Shown: positions 44,499 to 52,986 of the stretch, piece after piece
Numbering within the stretch: the first letter of the stretch is position 1
How the letters are laid out: each line of letters opens with the position of its first letter
NCBI RefSeq assembly: GCF_005893125.1
Contig: NZ_VCJS01000017.1
Coordinates: 1 to 64,000 of the forward strand
DNA length: 64,000 nt
Direction of reading: 5' to 3'
Source: Nonomuraea basaltis
Lineage (GTDB): Bacteria; Actinomycetota; Actinomycetes; Streptosporangiales; Streptosporangiaceae
Made by a program: the position numbers and the translations under genes
Notes under the pieces: model-generated
Seen by the model: only the letters and a program-made list of their open reading frames with translations
Told to the model about the DNA's origin: nothing
Database searches by the model: none

Positions 44499-45719
44499 TC
44501 AGCGGTGCAGTAGGAGCGGCAGGCTGCTCCAGCCGTGCGCGATGAAGGATGGGACGTGCGCCAGCTCGGTCTCGTCCTCTGCCAGCCGCAGGTCCGGGAA
44601 CCGGGCGAACAGCGCAGGCAAGGCGGTGAGCGCCTCCTGGCGGGCGAGTGGAGCGCCGATGCAGCGGTGCACGCCGATGCCGAAGGCCAGGTGCTCGTCG
44701 CGTTCCTTGGTCGGGTCGAACCGGTCGGCGTCCGGGCCGTGCTGGTCGGGGTCGTGCCCGGCCGCCAAGTAGCTCGCGATGATCGCGTCGCCCGCCTCGA
44801 TGCGTACGCCGCCGATCTCGATCGGCTCGATGGCGAACCGCAGTGGCAGGTTGGCGATCGACGGTGCCCAGCGCAGCGTCTCCTCGATCACCGCCTCCCA
44901 GGAGATCTCTCCCAGCAGGACACGCCGGAGGTAGTGCGGATGGGTGAGCAGGGCGTGCACGGCGTTGCCGATCAGGTTGACGGTGGTCTCGTGTCCGGCC
45001 GCGATAAGGAGGAGCAGGGTGTCGCGCAGCTCGTCGTCGCTGAGCGAGTCGCCGCTGTCGCGGACGTTGATCAGCTCCGTGGTCAGATCATCGCCCGGGT
45101 GCTCGCGCTTGTAGGTGACCAAGGCGGGCAGTACGGTGCCGATCTGGACCGCCGTGGCCGTTGCCTGCTCCGGGGTGGCGGTGGTGTCCATGATGGCCTC
45201 CATCATCTGGGCCATCTCCACCCGCATGTCCTCGGGAACGCCGAACAGCTCGCAGATCACCCGCATCGGCAGCGGGTGGGCGTAGGCGCTGCGCAGATCG
45301 ATGACCTGGCCCGGCGGCAGCGCAGTCATGGCGTCCAGCAGTTCCGCGACGAGACCCTCGACGATCGGCTGCATGGCCTTGGTACGGCGCGCGGTGAAGC
45401 TCGGGGCGATCAGCTTCCGCAGTCGCCGGTGCTCCTCGCCGTAGGCGCTGAGCATGTTGGACACGCCGATCCAGGTCATGATCCAGGTCCAGCCGGGCTT
45501 GTCGGCCACCTGAGGCAGCAGCCGCCAGTGCCGCTTGTCCTTGCTCACCAGCGGATCGAGGATGAGCTGCTTGAGCAGGTCGTGCCGGGTGACGGCCCAG
45601 GCCGGGATGCCTCCCGCGAGCTCTACGAGGACCAGGGGGCCGAGGTCACGTAACCGGCGGACCTCGCCGGGAAGGTCGGCTCCGAAGGGATCGAGGACGA
45701 CGGGGGTTGTACTGCCCAA
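44499..45719 (-). CDS. Cytochrome P450 downstream of the conservon
   Basis: 406 aa from TTG 45719, chosen because GGGAGA lies 8 nt upstream and the length is normal for bacterial P450s; no later ATG gives a full N-terminus. I-helix LLLIAAGHETTVNLIGN, K-helix ExxR in EETLRW, haem ligand loop FGIGVHRCIGAPLARQEA. It overlaps the upstream P450 gene by 97 bp in another frame, implying translational coupling. A biosynthetic or catabolic oxidation controlled by the conservon is possible; the substrate is unknown. Confidence 0.9.
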   Translation of the reverse strand: MGSTTPVVLDPFGADLPGEVRRLRDLGPLVLVELAGGIPAWAVTRHDLLKQLILDPLVSKDKRHWRLLPQVADKPGWTWIMTWIGVSNMLSAYGEEHRRLRKLIAPSFTARRTKAMQPIVEGLVAELLDAMTALPPGQVIDLRSAYAHPLPMRVICELFGVPEDMRVEMAQMMEAIMDTTATPEQATATAVQIGTVLPALVTYKREHPGDDLTTELINVRDSGDSLSDDELRDTLLLLIAAGHETTVNLIGNAVHALLTHPHYLRRVLLGEISWEAVIEETLRWAPSIANLPLRFAIEPIEIGGVRIEAGDAIIASYLAAGHDPDQHGPDADRFDPTKERDEHLAFGIGVHRCIGAPLARQEALTALPALFARFPDLRLAEDETELAHVPSFIAHGWSSLPLLLHR

Positions 45720-46948
45720 GGGGATTCTCCCGGCTGATCGGGGCGGATGGGGGTGAAGCGCACTGGCAGGTGCGCCAGCGCACGGTGGAACGGGCCGGGC
45801 CGCCACAGCAGTCCATCGCGCGGCACGGTCAGTTCGAGGTCGCACAGGTGAGAGGTCAGGCGCTCGATCGCGGTCATGGCGATGAGCACGGCCGGGTCGC
45901 TGGCCGGGCAGCGGTGTGGACCGGCGCCGAAGCCCAGGTACGCGCCGCCGTCGGAGCGCATCTCCTCGGGCATGTTGCTGGGCTCGGTGTTGGCCGCGGC
46001 ATAGGAGACGAGGACCAGCTCGGCCGGCTGGATCCAGGTGCCGTGGAAGTGCACGGGCTGGCGCACGAAGTACGGGCCGTAGTTCGCCATGGCGGGCTCG
46101 GCGCGCAGGGCTTCCATCAGGGCGTCGTACGTGCTGAGCGCTCCATTGCTGAGCGAGCTGTAGTAGCGGTCGTCGCTGACCATCCGGGAGATCGTATTGG
46201 AGATCAGGTTGGCCGTGGGCTCGTAGCTGGCGGCCACCACAAGCACGATGGTCTGCGCCAGCTCGTCGCTCCCCAACCCGGCCGGATGGTCGATGAACCA
46301 GGAGGTCAGGTCATCGCCCCGCTGGGTGTACTTGCCCTGGATCAGCTCGCCGATGTAGCGGCTGAACGCGTCGCTGCCCCGCGCGCCCGTCTCGCCGTCC
46401 GCCTCCATCATGTCCGACAGGGCCTTGGCCAGGCCGGCGCTGTCGGAGTCGGGCCGCCCGAAGAGCAGGTTGAAGACGCGCGCCGGGATGGCCCTGGCGA
46501 AATCGGCGACCAGGTCGGCCTCGCCCTTCGCGGCGAACTGGCTGATGAGCGAGTCGCACACCTCGATCACCATCTGGCGCAGCTTGTGCGGCTGGACCAG
46601 CTGGAAGCAGTCGGAGATCACCTTCCGGTAGCGGGCGTGCTCGGCCCCGTCGGAGAACAGCGCGTTGGGCCGGTAGCCGAGCATGGCGATCATCCCCGCG
46701 GCCTCCGGGGTGTCGGGGAGCCGCGTCTGCCAGGCGGTGGGGTTCTTGCTCCAGACGCCGCCGGCGTTCGTGAGCACGTCCACGGCGGCCTGGTAGGCGA
46801 TCACCAGGTGGGCCTCGATGCCCGGGGCGATCTCGACGGGCGCGACCGCGCCGTGCCGACGGCGCAGCTCCGCATAGACCGCCTGCGGGTCCCTGGCGTA
46901 CTCCGGCCCGTACAGGCGCCCGGAGTCGGGCATATAGCGCAGGGTCAT
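45623..46948 (-). CDS. Conservon cytochrome P450 (CvnE-like)
   Basis: 441 aa from ATG 46948, overlapping the GTPase stop (ATGA). Haem loop GFGAGPHRCPASDPA is present. The I-helix reads VVAASYEPTANLISNTISRM, lacking the usual AGxET acid-alcohol pair, a feature of conservon P450s. ExxR appears as EALR. Fifth gene of the cvnA-B-C-D-E order known from Streptomyces, where these P450s accompany the signalling genes. The last ~30 residues overlap the next P450 gene. Confidence 0.9.
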   Translation of the reverse strand: MTLRYMPDSGRLYGPEYARDPQAVYAELRRRHGAVAPVEIAPGIEAHLVIAYQAAVDVLTNAGGVWSKNPTAWQTRLPDTPEAAGMIAMLGYRPNALFSDGAEHARYRKVISDCFQLVQPHKLRQMVIEVCDSLISQFAAKGEADLVADFARAIPARVFNLLFGRPDSDSAGLAKALSDMMEADGETGARGSDAFSRYIGELIQGKYTQRGDDLTSWFIDHPAGLGSDELAQTIVLVVAASYEPTANLISNTISRMVSDDRYYSSLSNGALSTYDALMEALRAEPAMANYGPYFVRQPVHFHGTWIQPAELVLVSYAAANTEPSNMPEEMRSDGGAYLGFGAGPHRCPASDPAVLIAMTAIERLTSHLCDLELTVPRDGLLWRPGPFHRALAHLPVRFTPIRPDQPGESPWAVQPPSSSIPSEPTFPARSAGYVTSAPWSS

Positions 46949-47523
46949 GACAGCACCAGCTCTCTGATGTGCTCCACCAGCGCGATCAGCGAGGTGCGGG
47001 CGGAGACGGGGTCGCGGGCGTCGCACACCACCAGCGGCGTGCGCGGGTCCAGGTCGAACGCCTTGCGCAGGGCATCCGGCGGGTAATCCGGCGAGTCGGG
47101 GAAGTGGTTGACGGCCACCGCGTAGCGGATGCCGCTGTTCTCCACCAGGTCGAGGACGGCGAAGCTGTCGTCGATGCGGCGGGTGTCGGCCAGCACCAGG
47201 ACTCCCAGCGCGCCGCGGACCAGCTCGTTCCACAGGACCTGGAACCGGGTCTGGCCCGGCGCTCCGAACAGGTAGAGCACCACGCCTGGCAGGGTGAGGC
47301 GGCCGAAGTCGATCGCGGTGGTCGTGGTCGTCTTCTCGTTCACGCCGGTGAGGTCGTCCACTAGCGTGCCCGCCTGGGTGAGCACCTCCTCGGTGTTGAG
47401 GGGCTTGATCTCCGAGAGCGCGCCCACGATGGTCGTCTTGCCCACGCCGAACGGCCCGGCGATGACCAGCTTGACCGGGATGTGTTCGGTACTGATACGG
47501 CGGTCAGAGAGCGCGGAGGCCAC
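46945..47523 (-). CDS. Conservon GTP-binding protein (CvnD-like)
   Basis: 192 aa, GTG 47523, overlapping the DUF742 gene by 20 bp. Small GTPase of the MglA/CvnD type: P-loop GPFGVGKTT (about 23-31), switch region with TTTTTAIDFGR, G3-like LFGAPGQTRF and a G4-like NHFP in place of NKxD. In conservons the roadblock and DUF742 proteins are thought to act on this GTPase beneath the CvnA kinase-like protein. Confidence 0.93.
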   Translation of the reverse strand: MASALSDRRISTEHIPVKLVIAGPFGVGKTTIVGALSEIKPLNTEEVLTQAGTLVDDLTGVNEKTTTTTAIDFGRLTLPGVVLYLFGAPGQTRFQVLWNELVRGALGVLVLADTRRIDDSFAVLDLVENSGIRYAVAVNHFPDSPDYPPDALRKAFDLDPRTPLVVCDARDPVSARTSLIALVEHIRELVLS

Positions 47524-47854
47524 TGAGTACCAACTCCAAGATCTCGATGTCGGGCAGGTCGGCGGCCGGCGGATCGCGGGTCAGCAGCGTTCCGCCACCG
47601 ACCAGCCCGGCGACCAGCAACCGCACCACGCAGTACGGCAGGCCCAGGTGCGCGGCGCACTCATACACCGACAATGGCCCATCCCGCAGCAGGGCCAGCA
47701 GATACGATCCCGGAGGGTCCAGCCCGTTGGTGGCGGCGTCGGGCGCGATGTAGACCAGGGTCGTGCGCTCGACGCTGATGTTCTCGGGCACGGTCAACCT
47801 CGCGGCGGCCATGTAATCCGGGACGACGCGCCGCCGCTGCCGTCCGGAGGTCAT
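47504..47854 (-). CDS. Conservon DUF742 protein (CvnC-like)
   Basis: 116 aa, ATG 47854 overlapping the roadblock stop (ATGA). Winged-helix-like DUF742: RRVVPDYMAAARLTVPE (the usual RPY motif appears as VPDY), LLALLRDGPLSVYECAAHLG LPYCVVRLLVAGLVGGG. Part of the membrane-associated signalling complex with CvnA, B and D. Confidence 0.93.
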   Translation of the reverse strand: MTSGRQRRRVVPDYMAAARLTVPENISVERTTLVYIAPDAATNGLDPPGSYLLALLRDGPLSVYECAAHLGLPYCVVRLLVAGLVGGGTLLTRDPPAADLPDIEILELVLSGLRAL

Positions 47855-48306
47855 GCCCGGACGCCCGGCACCCTGGCCGCACTGGCCTCGTCGAGAGCTT
47901 TGATCAGCTTCTGCACCTGGAGCTGCACCTCGTAGGCCAGCGAGCCGATGTTGACCGCCCCGGTGGCGGCGACGACGATGGCGGCGCGGTCGCCGGCCGG
48001 GGCGATGTAGTAGTAGCCGCTGCCGGCGGAGATGACAATGTCCACCACCTCGCCGTCGACGCCGTTGCTGAGACCGTCACACAGGGCGCGGGCGGCCCCC
48101 AGCACGGAGCTCGTCATGGCGGCGGCGCGCTCGCCGCTCTCGGCGGTCACGTCGGCCGAGCCGCCGAGGATGAGCCCGTCACGGCTCAACACCACGCCGC
48201 GGGCGACACCAGGCAGTGCCAGGAGGGGCGACAGGACCCAGGACACGTCGAGGGACAACGGGCGACCCTTGGCCTGAACACGGCCGGAAGCGCTGTGAGT
48301 GTCCAT
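47851..48306 (-). CDS. Conservon roadblock/LC7 protein (CvnB-like)
   Basis: 151 aa from ATG 48306, with AAGGGA about 12 nt upstream; ATG 48336 is in frame but lacks a ribosome-binding site. Roadblock fold: VLSPLLALPGVARGVVLSRD GLILGGSA, GYYYIAPAGDRAAIVVAATG and NIGSLAYEVQLQVQKLI. Such proteins act as GTPase-activating or scaffold partners of MglA-type GTPases. Its start is 7 bp after the kinase stop. Confidence 0.92.
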   Translation of the reverse strand: MDTHSASGRVQAKGRPLSLDVSWVLSPLLALPGVARGVVLSRDGLILGGSADVTAESGERAAAMTSSVLGAARALCDGLSNGVDGEVVDIVISAGSGYYYIAPAGDRAAIVVAATGAVNIGSLAYEVQLQVQKLIKALDEASAARVPGVRA

Positions 48307-48313
48307 GGAGCGG

Positions 48314-49876
48314 TCAATTCCCTTCGGTGATGTCATGCTGCTGCGGGGGGAGCGCTTCGCGGCGGCCCGCTTCGGCTCCGACCTGGAAATCTCCCCACCG
48401 CTTCCGGGCCTCCTCCGGGGTGGTGAGCAACCTGCCGTCCGAGTCGGCAGAACCGCCAGAACCGCCAGAGCCGCTCGGTCCGCCGGTGGGCCCAGAGCCG
48501 GACCCGGCAGGCGACGACTGGCGGCGGCGCTGCGGTAGCGGCGCCAGATGCTCCGCAGAGGTACGCCGTTGCTCGGGCGCCGTCGCGGGTTCCGGACGGA
48601 GCGCTGCCGCAGGCTCCGAGTGGATGGCTGTGGTGGAGGCTGGTACGGCGGCCACAGGCTCCGGCCGGATGCCTATGGCTGCGGCCGGGACAGTGGCGCG
48701 GACCGGCTCGGGTGCCAGCACCGACGGTCGGCTGTCCTCCGGCATCTCCACCAGCAGGGCGGTGGGAATGCTCAGCACGGCCTGGACGCCGCCGAATGCG
48801 CTCTTCTTGACCGTGACCTGCATGCCGTAGTGTGCGACCTGACGGCCGATCGCGGCCCAGCCGGTGTGCGGCGGGTTGCCCAAATCGACCAGGCGGACCG
48901 GGTGGGTGCCACTCAGCAGGCGGCTCGCGCGGGCGTACTGGTCCTCGTTGAGGCCGACACCGGCGTCGTCGATGACGATGGCGGCGCCGTTGTTGGTCTC
49001 GTGCACGGCAATGGTCACCTTGAGCGTGCCATGGGAGTGGTGGACCGCGTTGGCCAGCAGCTCGGCGGTGATGAACAGGATCGACTCGGCGGCGCGGGCG
49101 GCGACCCCGATCCGGCGGCGCAGGTGGTTGGCCGGGCCCTCGATGCGCTGCTCGAAGTTCTCCACCCGGGAGATCGCGCCCACCATCAGGTCCACCAGAT
49201 AGGTGTCGTCACGCGACAGGCCGGGCGTGGCGCCACAAGCGATGCCGGTGACCTGCGCACGACGGATGATCAGTTCGTTGAACATGTCGAGTCCCAGCAC
49301 CTCGCGCAGCAGCGCCGTGTGCTCGTCGCCGATGTAGCGCTGCTGCACGCCGGCGAGCAGGTCCTGGGCGCGCAGTGCCTGGGTCTGCACGCGGGACATC
49401 GCGCCCCTGATGATCGACTGGGCCGCCTCGTCGATGCGCTCCCCTTCCGCGCGGACGCCGCGGGTGAGCGCGTCGAGGATGGCGCGGTGCTGCCTGTCGA
49501 CGTCCGTGCCGGCGAGCGCCGGGTTGTGCACGCCGGGGACGATCACATGCGGCGCGCGCAGGTGGGACAGCAGGGCGGGAATCCGCTTCGAGGTCAGGTG
49601 CTCGGTCTCGGCGCGCACGAGGTCCTGCTGGGCGCGCACCTCGCGCAGCAGTGCCTCGCTCTCCTGGGCCTGGCGCTCCGCCTGCACCTGGCGCTGGTCC
49701 CTGGCGCTGGTCTCGCGCGTCAGGTGCTCCTGCGCCTGACGGGCCTGAACCAGCTGCCCACGGGCTCGGGCGAGGTCGTTGCGTACGCGGAAGTGGAGGA
49801 TCAGGACGCCCGCGAGGGCGAGGGCGAGAACGGCGGCGCCGATCACTATCGGGACCATGAAGGAGTCTGGCGGCAT
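48314..49876 (-). CDS. Conservon sensor histidine-kinase-like protein (CvnA-like)
   Basis: 520 aa, ATG 49876. One N-terminal membrane helix (FMVPIVIGAAVLALALAGVL ILHF, about 6-29), a coiled coil to about 95, a helical dimerisation region, then an HATPase domain: SILFITAELLANAVHHSHG (N box, about 272), VIDDAGVGL (G1) and GWAAIGRQVAHYGMQV. The tail (about 380-520) is low complexity, Pro/Ser/Gly-rich. It has no large extracellular sensor domain, unlike many CvnA proteins. First gene of the conservon operon. Confidence 0.92.
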   Translation of the reverse strand: MPPDSFMVPIVIGAAVLALALAGVLILHFRVRNDLARARGQLVQARQAQEHLTRETSARDQRQVQAERQAQESEALLREVRAQQDLVRAETEHLTSKRIPALLSHLRAPHVIVPGVHNPALAGTDVDRQHRAILDALTRGVRAEGERIDEAAQSIIRGAMSRVQTQALRAQDLLAGVQQRYIGDEHTALLREVLGLDMFNELIIRRAQVTGIACGATPGLSRDDTYLVDLMVGAISRVENFEQRIEGPANHLRRRIGVAARAAESILFITAELLANAVHHSHGTLKVTIAVHETNNGAAIVIDDAGVGLNEDQYARASRLLSGTHPVRLVDLGNPPHTGWAAIGRQVAHYGMQVTVKKSAFGGVQAVLSIPTALLVEMPEDSRPSVLAPEPVRATVPAAAIGIRPEPVAAVPASTTAIHSEPAAALRPEPATAPEQRRTSAEHLAPLPQRRRQSSPAGSGSGPTGGPSGSGGSGGSADSDGRLLTTPEEARKRWGDFQVGAEAGRREALPPQQHDITEGN

Positions 49877-50317
49877 GACAGTCCTGGGTGTCGAGAAGAG
49901 CTGGCGGGGAGATGTCGACCGCCGAAGAGCCCGCTAACGGCACGTGTCGGTCTCGCACGGCGGCTGGCGAAGACCACGTCGGCGTGGCACACGCCCTGCC
50001 GCGACGTCGGTACGGTTGTGTGCCTGCTGCGGTTCTGCCTGAGGCATGGCGAGGCCAAGCGACATGGGCATCCTCGGTCTCAGTGGAAAGGAGCGACGGC
50101 CAAACGGGAAACCCAGTATTCCCCTTTGGTCACGATAGTCAACTGTGTGTAAGGTCGTCAGTGCGTTCGGCCTTAACATATGGTCAGATTTGTCCGGATC
50201 GATGGACCCTCTGAGGGATCTCCGGTCCTGTCTGCGAACCCATATTTGCTCGTTCCAGGCCGCGTCGGCCGCCGCCACATCGACGACCTCAGCGTCACAT
50301 GCGTTTCCACGTGAAAA
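49877..50317. other. Upstream region of the conservon
   Basis: About 440 bp. No coding frame of normal composition is seen. 50130-50190 is relatively AT-rich (AGTCAACTGTGTGTAAGG) and could hold promoters for either direction. The -10/-35 elements are not clear enough to place. Confidence 0.4.
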
Positions 50318-50668
50318 ATGTTCGTTGTGGAGATCATCGAGGTCACTGCCGACCAGATCACCGTCAGGCTTGGTCCTGATGGCGCGGGCACGATCAACAA
50401 CGCGCTGAACGAGGTGTGCAACGGCGCGCATCTCGATAAGCGGGACTTTCAGACGCGGATGGGCGTCGTGCGAGAGGAGGCGCGCGATGACCGTAGGTGC
50501 GAGTGCCTGCAAGGGCGCTACCCGTCGGCAGGGTCGCATAGCGCGAGTGCTTCGGCATCGGTCAGCCCTTTGCGCGCTGCGATCCTGCGCCGTACCCGCA
50601 CCTGCGCGCTCGTGTGCGGACGGTATTTCGGATCCCTCCCGCAGCCGCAGGTCTCGAAGCCTTCGTAG
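50318..50668 (+). CDS. Small hypothetical protein, end uncertain
   Basis: Frame of 116 aa; the first ~55 residues look genuine (MFVVEIIEVTADQITVRLGP DGAGTINNALNEVCNG ... FQTRMG), resembling small actinobacterial proteins of about 80-100 aa. Beyond about 50480 the composition changes and the frame overlaps the convergent zinc-ribbon gene by 150 bp, so a frameshift or natural decay near 50485-50510 is likely. No function is known. Confidence 0.5.
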   Translation: MFVVEIIEVTADQITVRLGPDGAGTINNALNEVCNGAHLDKRDFQTRMGVVREEARDDRRCECLQGRYPSAGSHSASASASVSPLRAAILRRTRTCALVCGRYFGSLPQPQVSKPS

Positions 50669-50877
50669 CGAAGCCCCGCTCCCAGAACGGCCGCGACAGC
50701 CGCCCAATTGCGGTCCTTGGTCTTGCGTGGTGCGGCGAAGTCATGGCCGGCGAAGAGCATCGGGCGGCGGCAGCGCGTGCAAAGGTGCTCTGCGCTGTCC
50801 CAGGCCAGTTTGTGGCTCTGACGGCAGGAAACGCATACGTAGTGGACCTTGTAGGTGACCTCCGCGTATGTGCACAC
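50518..50877 (-). CDS. Small zinc-ribbon-like protein
   Basis: 119 aa. Cysteine pairs YVCVSCRQSHK and LCTRCRRPMLFAGHDFAAP form a zinc ribbon near the N-terminus, with a further CGCG near 78. Homologous-looking small proteins in Streptomyces are sometimes labelled deoxyxylulose-5-phosphate synthase, which this clearly is not, as there is no TPP motif. A nucleic-acid or protein-binding role is only a guess. Confidence 0.75.
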   Translation of the reverse strand: MCTYAEVTYKVHYVCVSCRQSHKLAWDSAEHLCTRCRRPMLFAGHDFAAPRKTKDRNWAAVAAVLGAGLRYEGFETCGCGRDPKYRPHTSAQVRVRRRIAARKGLTDAEALALCDPADG

Positions 50878-50956
50878 AGGGACAGAGTACTCCTGACTTT
50901 CGCGAAGATCGTCTCACCGCGTGCCTCGGGAATGCGCGGCGGCCCGGGGGCGGGTG

Positions 50957-51877
50957 TTAGTTGCTTTCCGTGGTGGGCGGGGCGCTGTCTGCTGGTTCCT
51001 CACCGTGGGCTACATTGCCGCGATGCCGGCTCCCGAATTCTCGGGTGGCTGCCCAGCTGGCGAGGAGGGCGAACCTGTCGGCGGAAGGTGAGCCTTCTTC
51101 GACGCTGAATGTGCATATGGACAGGCCTGGTTCGCCGGGCAGTTCGAACACGTCGAAGGTGACGTCGATCTCGCCGACTTCGGGGTGGCGGTAGACCTTC
51201 TGGCCGGTGCGGTGCTCGTGCACGTCCTGCTCGCCCCAATCCGTGCGGAACTGTGGGCTGAGCGTGGAGAGCTCTCCGATGAGTGCGGTGAGGTCCTTGT
51301 TGAGCGGGTCGCGTCCGGCTTCGAGCCGCAGCATCGCGGCGGTCATGCTGCGAGCAAGGGGCCAGTCGACGTAGAAGTCTCGAGCGCGGGGGTCGAGGAA
51401 GATGAACCGGGCCAGGTTCGGCTTATCGGCCTCGAAGTGCGGGGCGAACAGCGCGCGGCCCATGAGGTTCGCGGCGATGAGGTCCTGCTGCGCGTTGACC
51501 ACGACAGCAGGCACGGCCATGTTGTCCAGGACCCGTTGCACCGAGACCCGCACCGACGGCTTGGCCCGCCGCCGACTGCGCGCGGCCGGTGTCGCCGGGG
51601 TGGTGCGGGCCAGCTCGAACAGGTATTCGCGTTCGACGTCGTTGAGTTGCAGCGCTCGCGCGATGGCATTGAGCACGCTCTCGGAGGCGCCGCGGATCTT
51701 GCCGCGTTCGAGCTGGGTGTAGTAGTCGACGCTGACGCCGGCGAGCATGGCGACCTCTTCCCGGCGTAGGCCGGGCACGCGCCGTTCGCCGCCGAAGTCG
51801 GGTAGTCCCGCCTGTTCGGGGGTCACGTGCGCCCGGCGGGAGATCAAGAACTCCCGCACCTCGTCCTTCCTGCTCAT
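50957..51877 (-). CDS. XRE-family regulator with MmyB-like ligand domain
   Basis: 306 aa from ATG 51877, with GGTGGAGG just upstream. HTH: VPGLRREEVAMLAGVSVDYY TQLERGKIRGASESVLNAIA (about 34-75), followed by the C-terminal MmyB-like domain (VPAVVVNAQQDLIAANLMGR ALFAPHF ... QKVYRHPEVGEIDVTFDVFE LPG). Such regulators usually control a neighbouring oxidoreductase; here the alcohol dehydrogenase gene lies 86 bp upstream on the same strand. Confidence 0.92.
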   Translation of the reverse strand: MSRKDEVREFLISRRAHVTPEQAGLPDFGGERRVPGLRREEVAMLAGVSVDYYTQLERGKIRGASESVLNAIARALQLNDVEREYLFELARTTPATPAARSRRRAKPSVRVSVQRVLDNMAVPAVVVNAQQDLIAANLMGRALFAPHFEADKPNLARFIFLDPRARDFYVDWPLARSMTAAMLRLEAGRDPLNKDLTALIGELSTLSPQFRTDWGEQDVHEHRTGQKVYRHPEVGEIDVTFDVFELPGEPGLSICTFSVEEGSPSADRFALLASWAATREFGSRHRGNVAHGEEPADSAPPTTESN

Positions 51878-51963
51878 ATCCTCCACCGTAAATCTGCCAG
51901 ATGACCTGATCAGCGCTCCGGTGCTGTCCGCCACGGCCGCGCCTCGCGGCGGGGGCGGGTGCG

Positions 51964-52986
51964 TCAGACGGTCAGCAAGACCTTGACAGCGCGACGCTCG
52001 TCCATCGCCTTGTAGCCCTCCGCGGCGTCCTCCAGCGGGAGGGTGAGGTCGAAGACCTTGCCGGGATCGATCTTGCGGTCCCAGATGAGCTGGATCAGCT
52101 CAGGCAGGAACCGGCGAACCGGGGCAGGGCCGCCGTGGACGTGGATGCCGGCGAAGAACAAGTCGATGCCAGGGATCGCGACGTCGTAGTTCACGCCGAC
52201 GAAGCCCATGTGCCCGCCGGGCCGAGTCGCACCGATCGCCTGCATGGTGGACTCCTGAGTGCCGACCGCCTCGATCACACTGTGGGCGCCGAGCCCGTTC
52301 GTCAACTCCTTGATCTTCGCTACGCCTTCGTCGCCCCGCTCGGTGACGATGTCGGTCGCGCCGTAGAAGCGGGCCAGCTCCTGCCGTTCGGGGTGGCGCG
52401 ACATCGCGATGATCCGCTCCGCGCCGAGCTGCTTAGCGGCCAGGACACCCATCAGGCCGACCGCCCCGTCACCCACGACCGCAACAGTCTTGCCGGGGCC
52501 GGCCTCGGCGGCGACGGCACCGAACCAGCCGGTGCCTAGCACGTCGGACGCGGCCAGCAGCGACGGGATCAGCTCCGGGTCTGGCTGCCCCGGTGTGGGA
52601 ACCAGCGTGCCGTCCGCGTAGGGGATGCGGGCCCTCTCGGACTGGGTACCGATCGTCTGCGCCACGAAGGAGGCGTGCACGCACTTGGACTGGTAGCCGG
52701 ACCGGCAGATCTCGCACGTGTCGTCGGAGATGACGAACGACCCGACCACGAAATCGCCGACCTTGACGTTCTTCACGTCCGCGCCGATCTCCTCAACGAC
52801 GCCGACGTACTCGTGCCCCATCACCTGGTGGTCGGCCGGTTCGACACCACGGTAAGGCCACAGGTCCGACCCGCAGATACACGTCGCCGTCAACCGGATG
52901 ATCGCGTCCGTCGGCTCGATGATCCTCGGATCCTCGCGCTCCTCCACGCGCACGTCGCCGGCGGTGTGCATCACCACTCCCCGCAT
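51964..52986 (-). CDS. Zinc-dependent alcohol dehydrogenase (MDR family)
   Basis: 340 aa from ATG 52986, with AAGGAGAA 6-8 nt upstream. Catalytic zinc Cys38 (CICGSD) and His58-Glu59 (GHEY). The structural zinc loop has only three cysteines (91, 94, 102); the first position is Asp88, a substitution known in this subgroup. Nucleotide motif VVGDGAVGLMGV near 170. It is probably regulated by the XRE protein encoded directly downstream. Confidence 0.9.
   Translation of the reverse strand: MRGVVMHTAGDVRVEEREDPRIIEPTDAIIRLTATCICGSDLWPYRGVEPADHQVMGHEYVGVVEEIGADVKNVKVGDFVVGSFVISDDTCEICRSGYQSKCVHASFVAQTIGTQSERARIPYADGTLVPTPGQPDPELIPSLLAASDVLGTGWFGAVAAEAGPGKTVAVVGDGAVGLMGVLAAKQLGAERIIAMSRHPERQELARFYGATDIVTERGDEGVAKIKELTNGLGAHSVIEAVGTQESTMQAIGATRPGGHMGFVGVNYDVAIPGIDLFFAGIHVHGGPAPVRRFLPELIQLIWDRKIDPGKVFDLTLPLEDAAEGYKAMDERRAVKVLLTV

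Noticed and set aside
44535..45653. A 372-codon plus-strand frame opposite the second P450
   Set aside because: Antisense shadow rich in Gly/Gln/His/Arg; the minus strand shows P450 motifs.
49934..50707. A 257-codon minus-strand frame upstream of the conservon
   Set aside because: It overlaps better-supported small genes on both strands and has no coherent motif.
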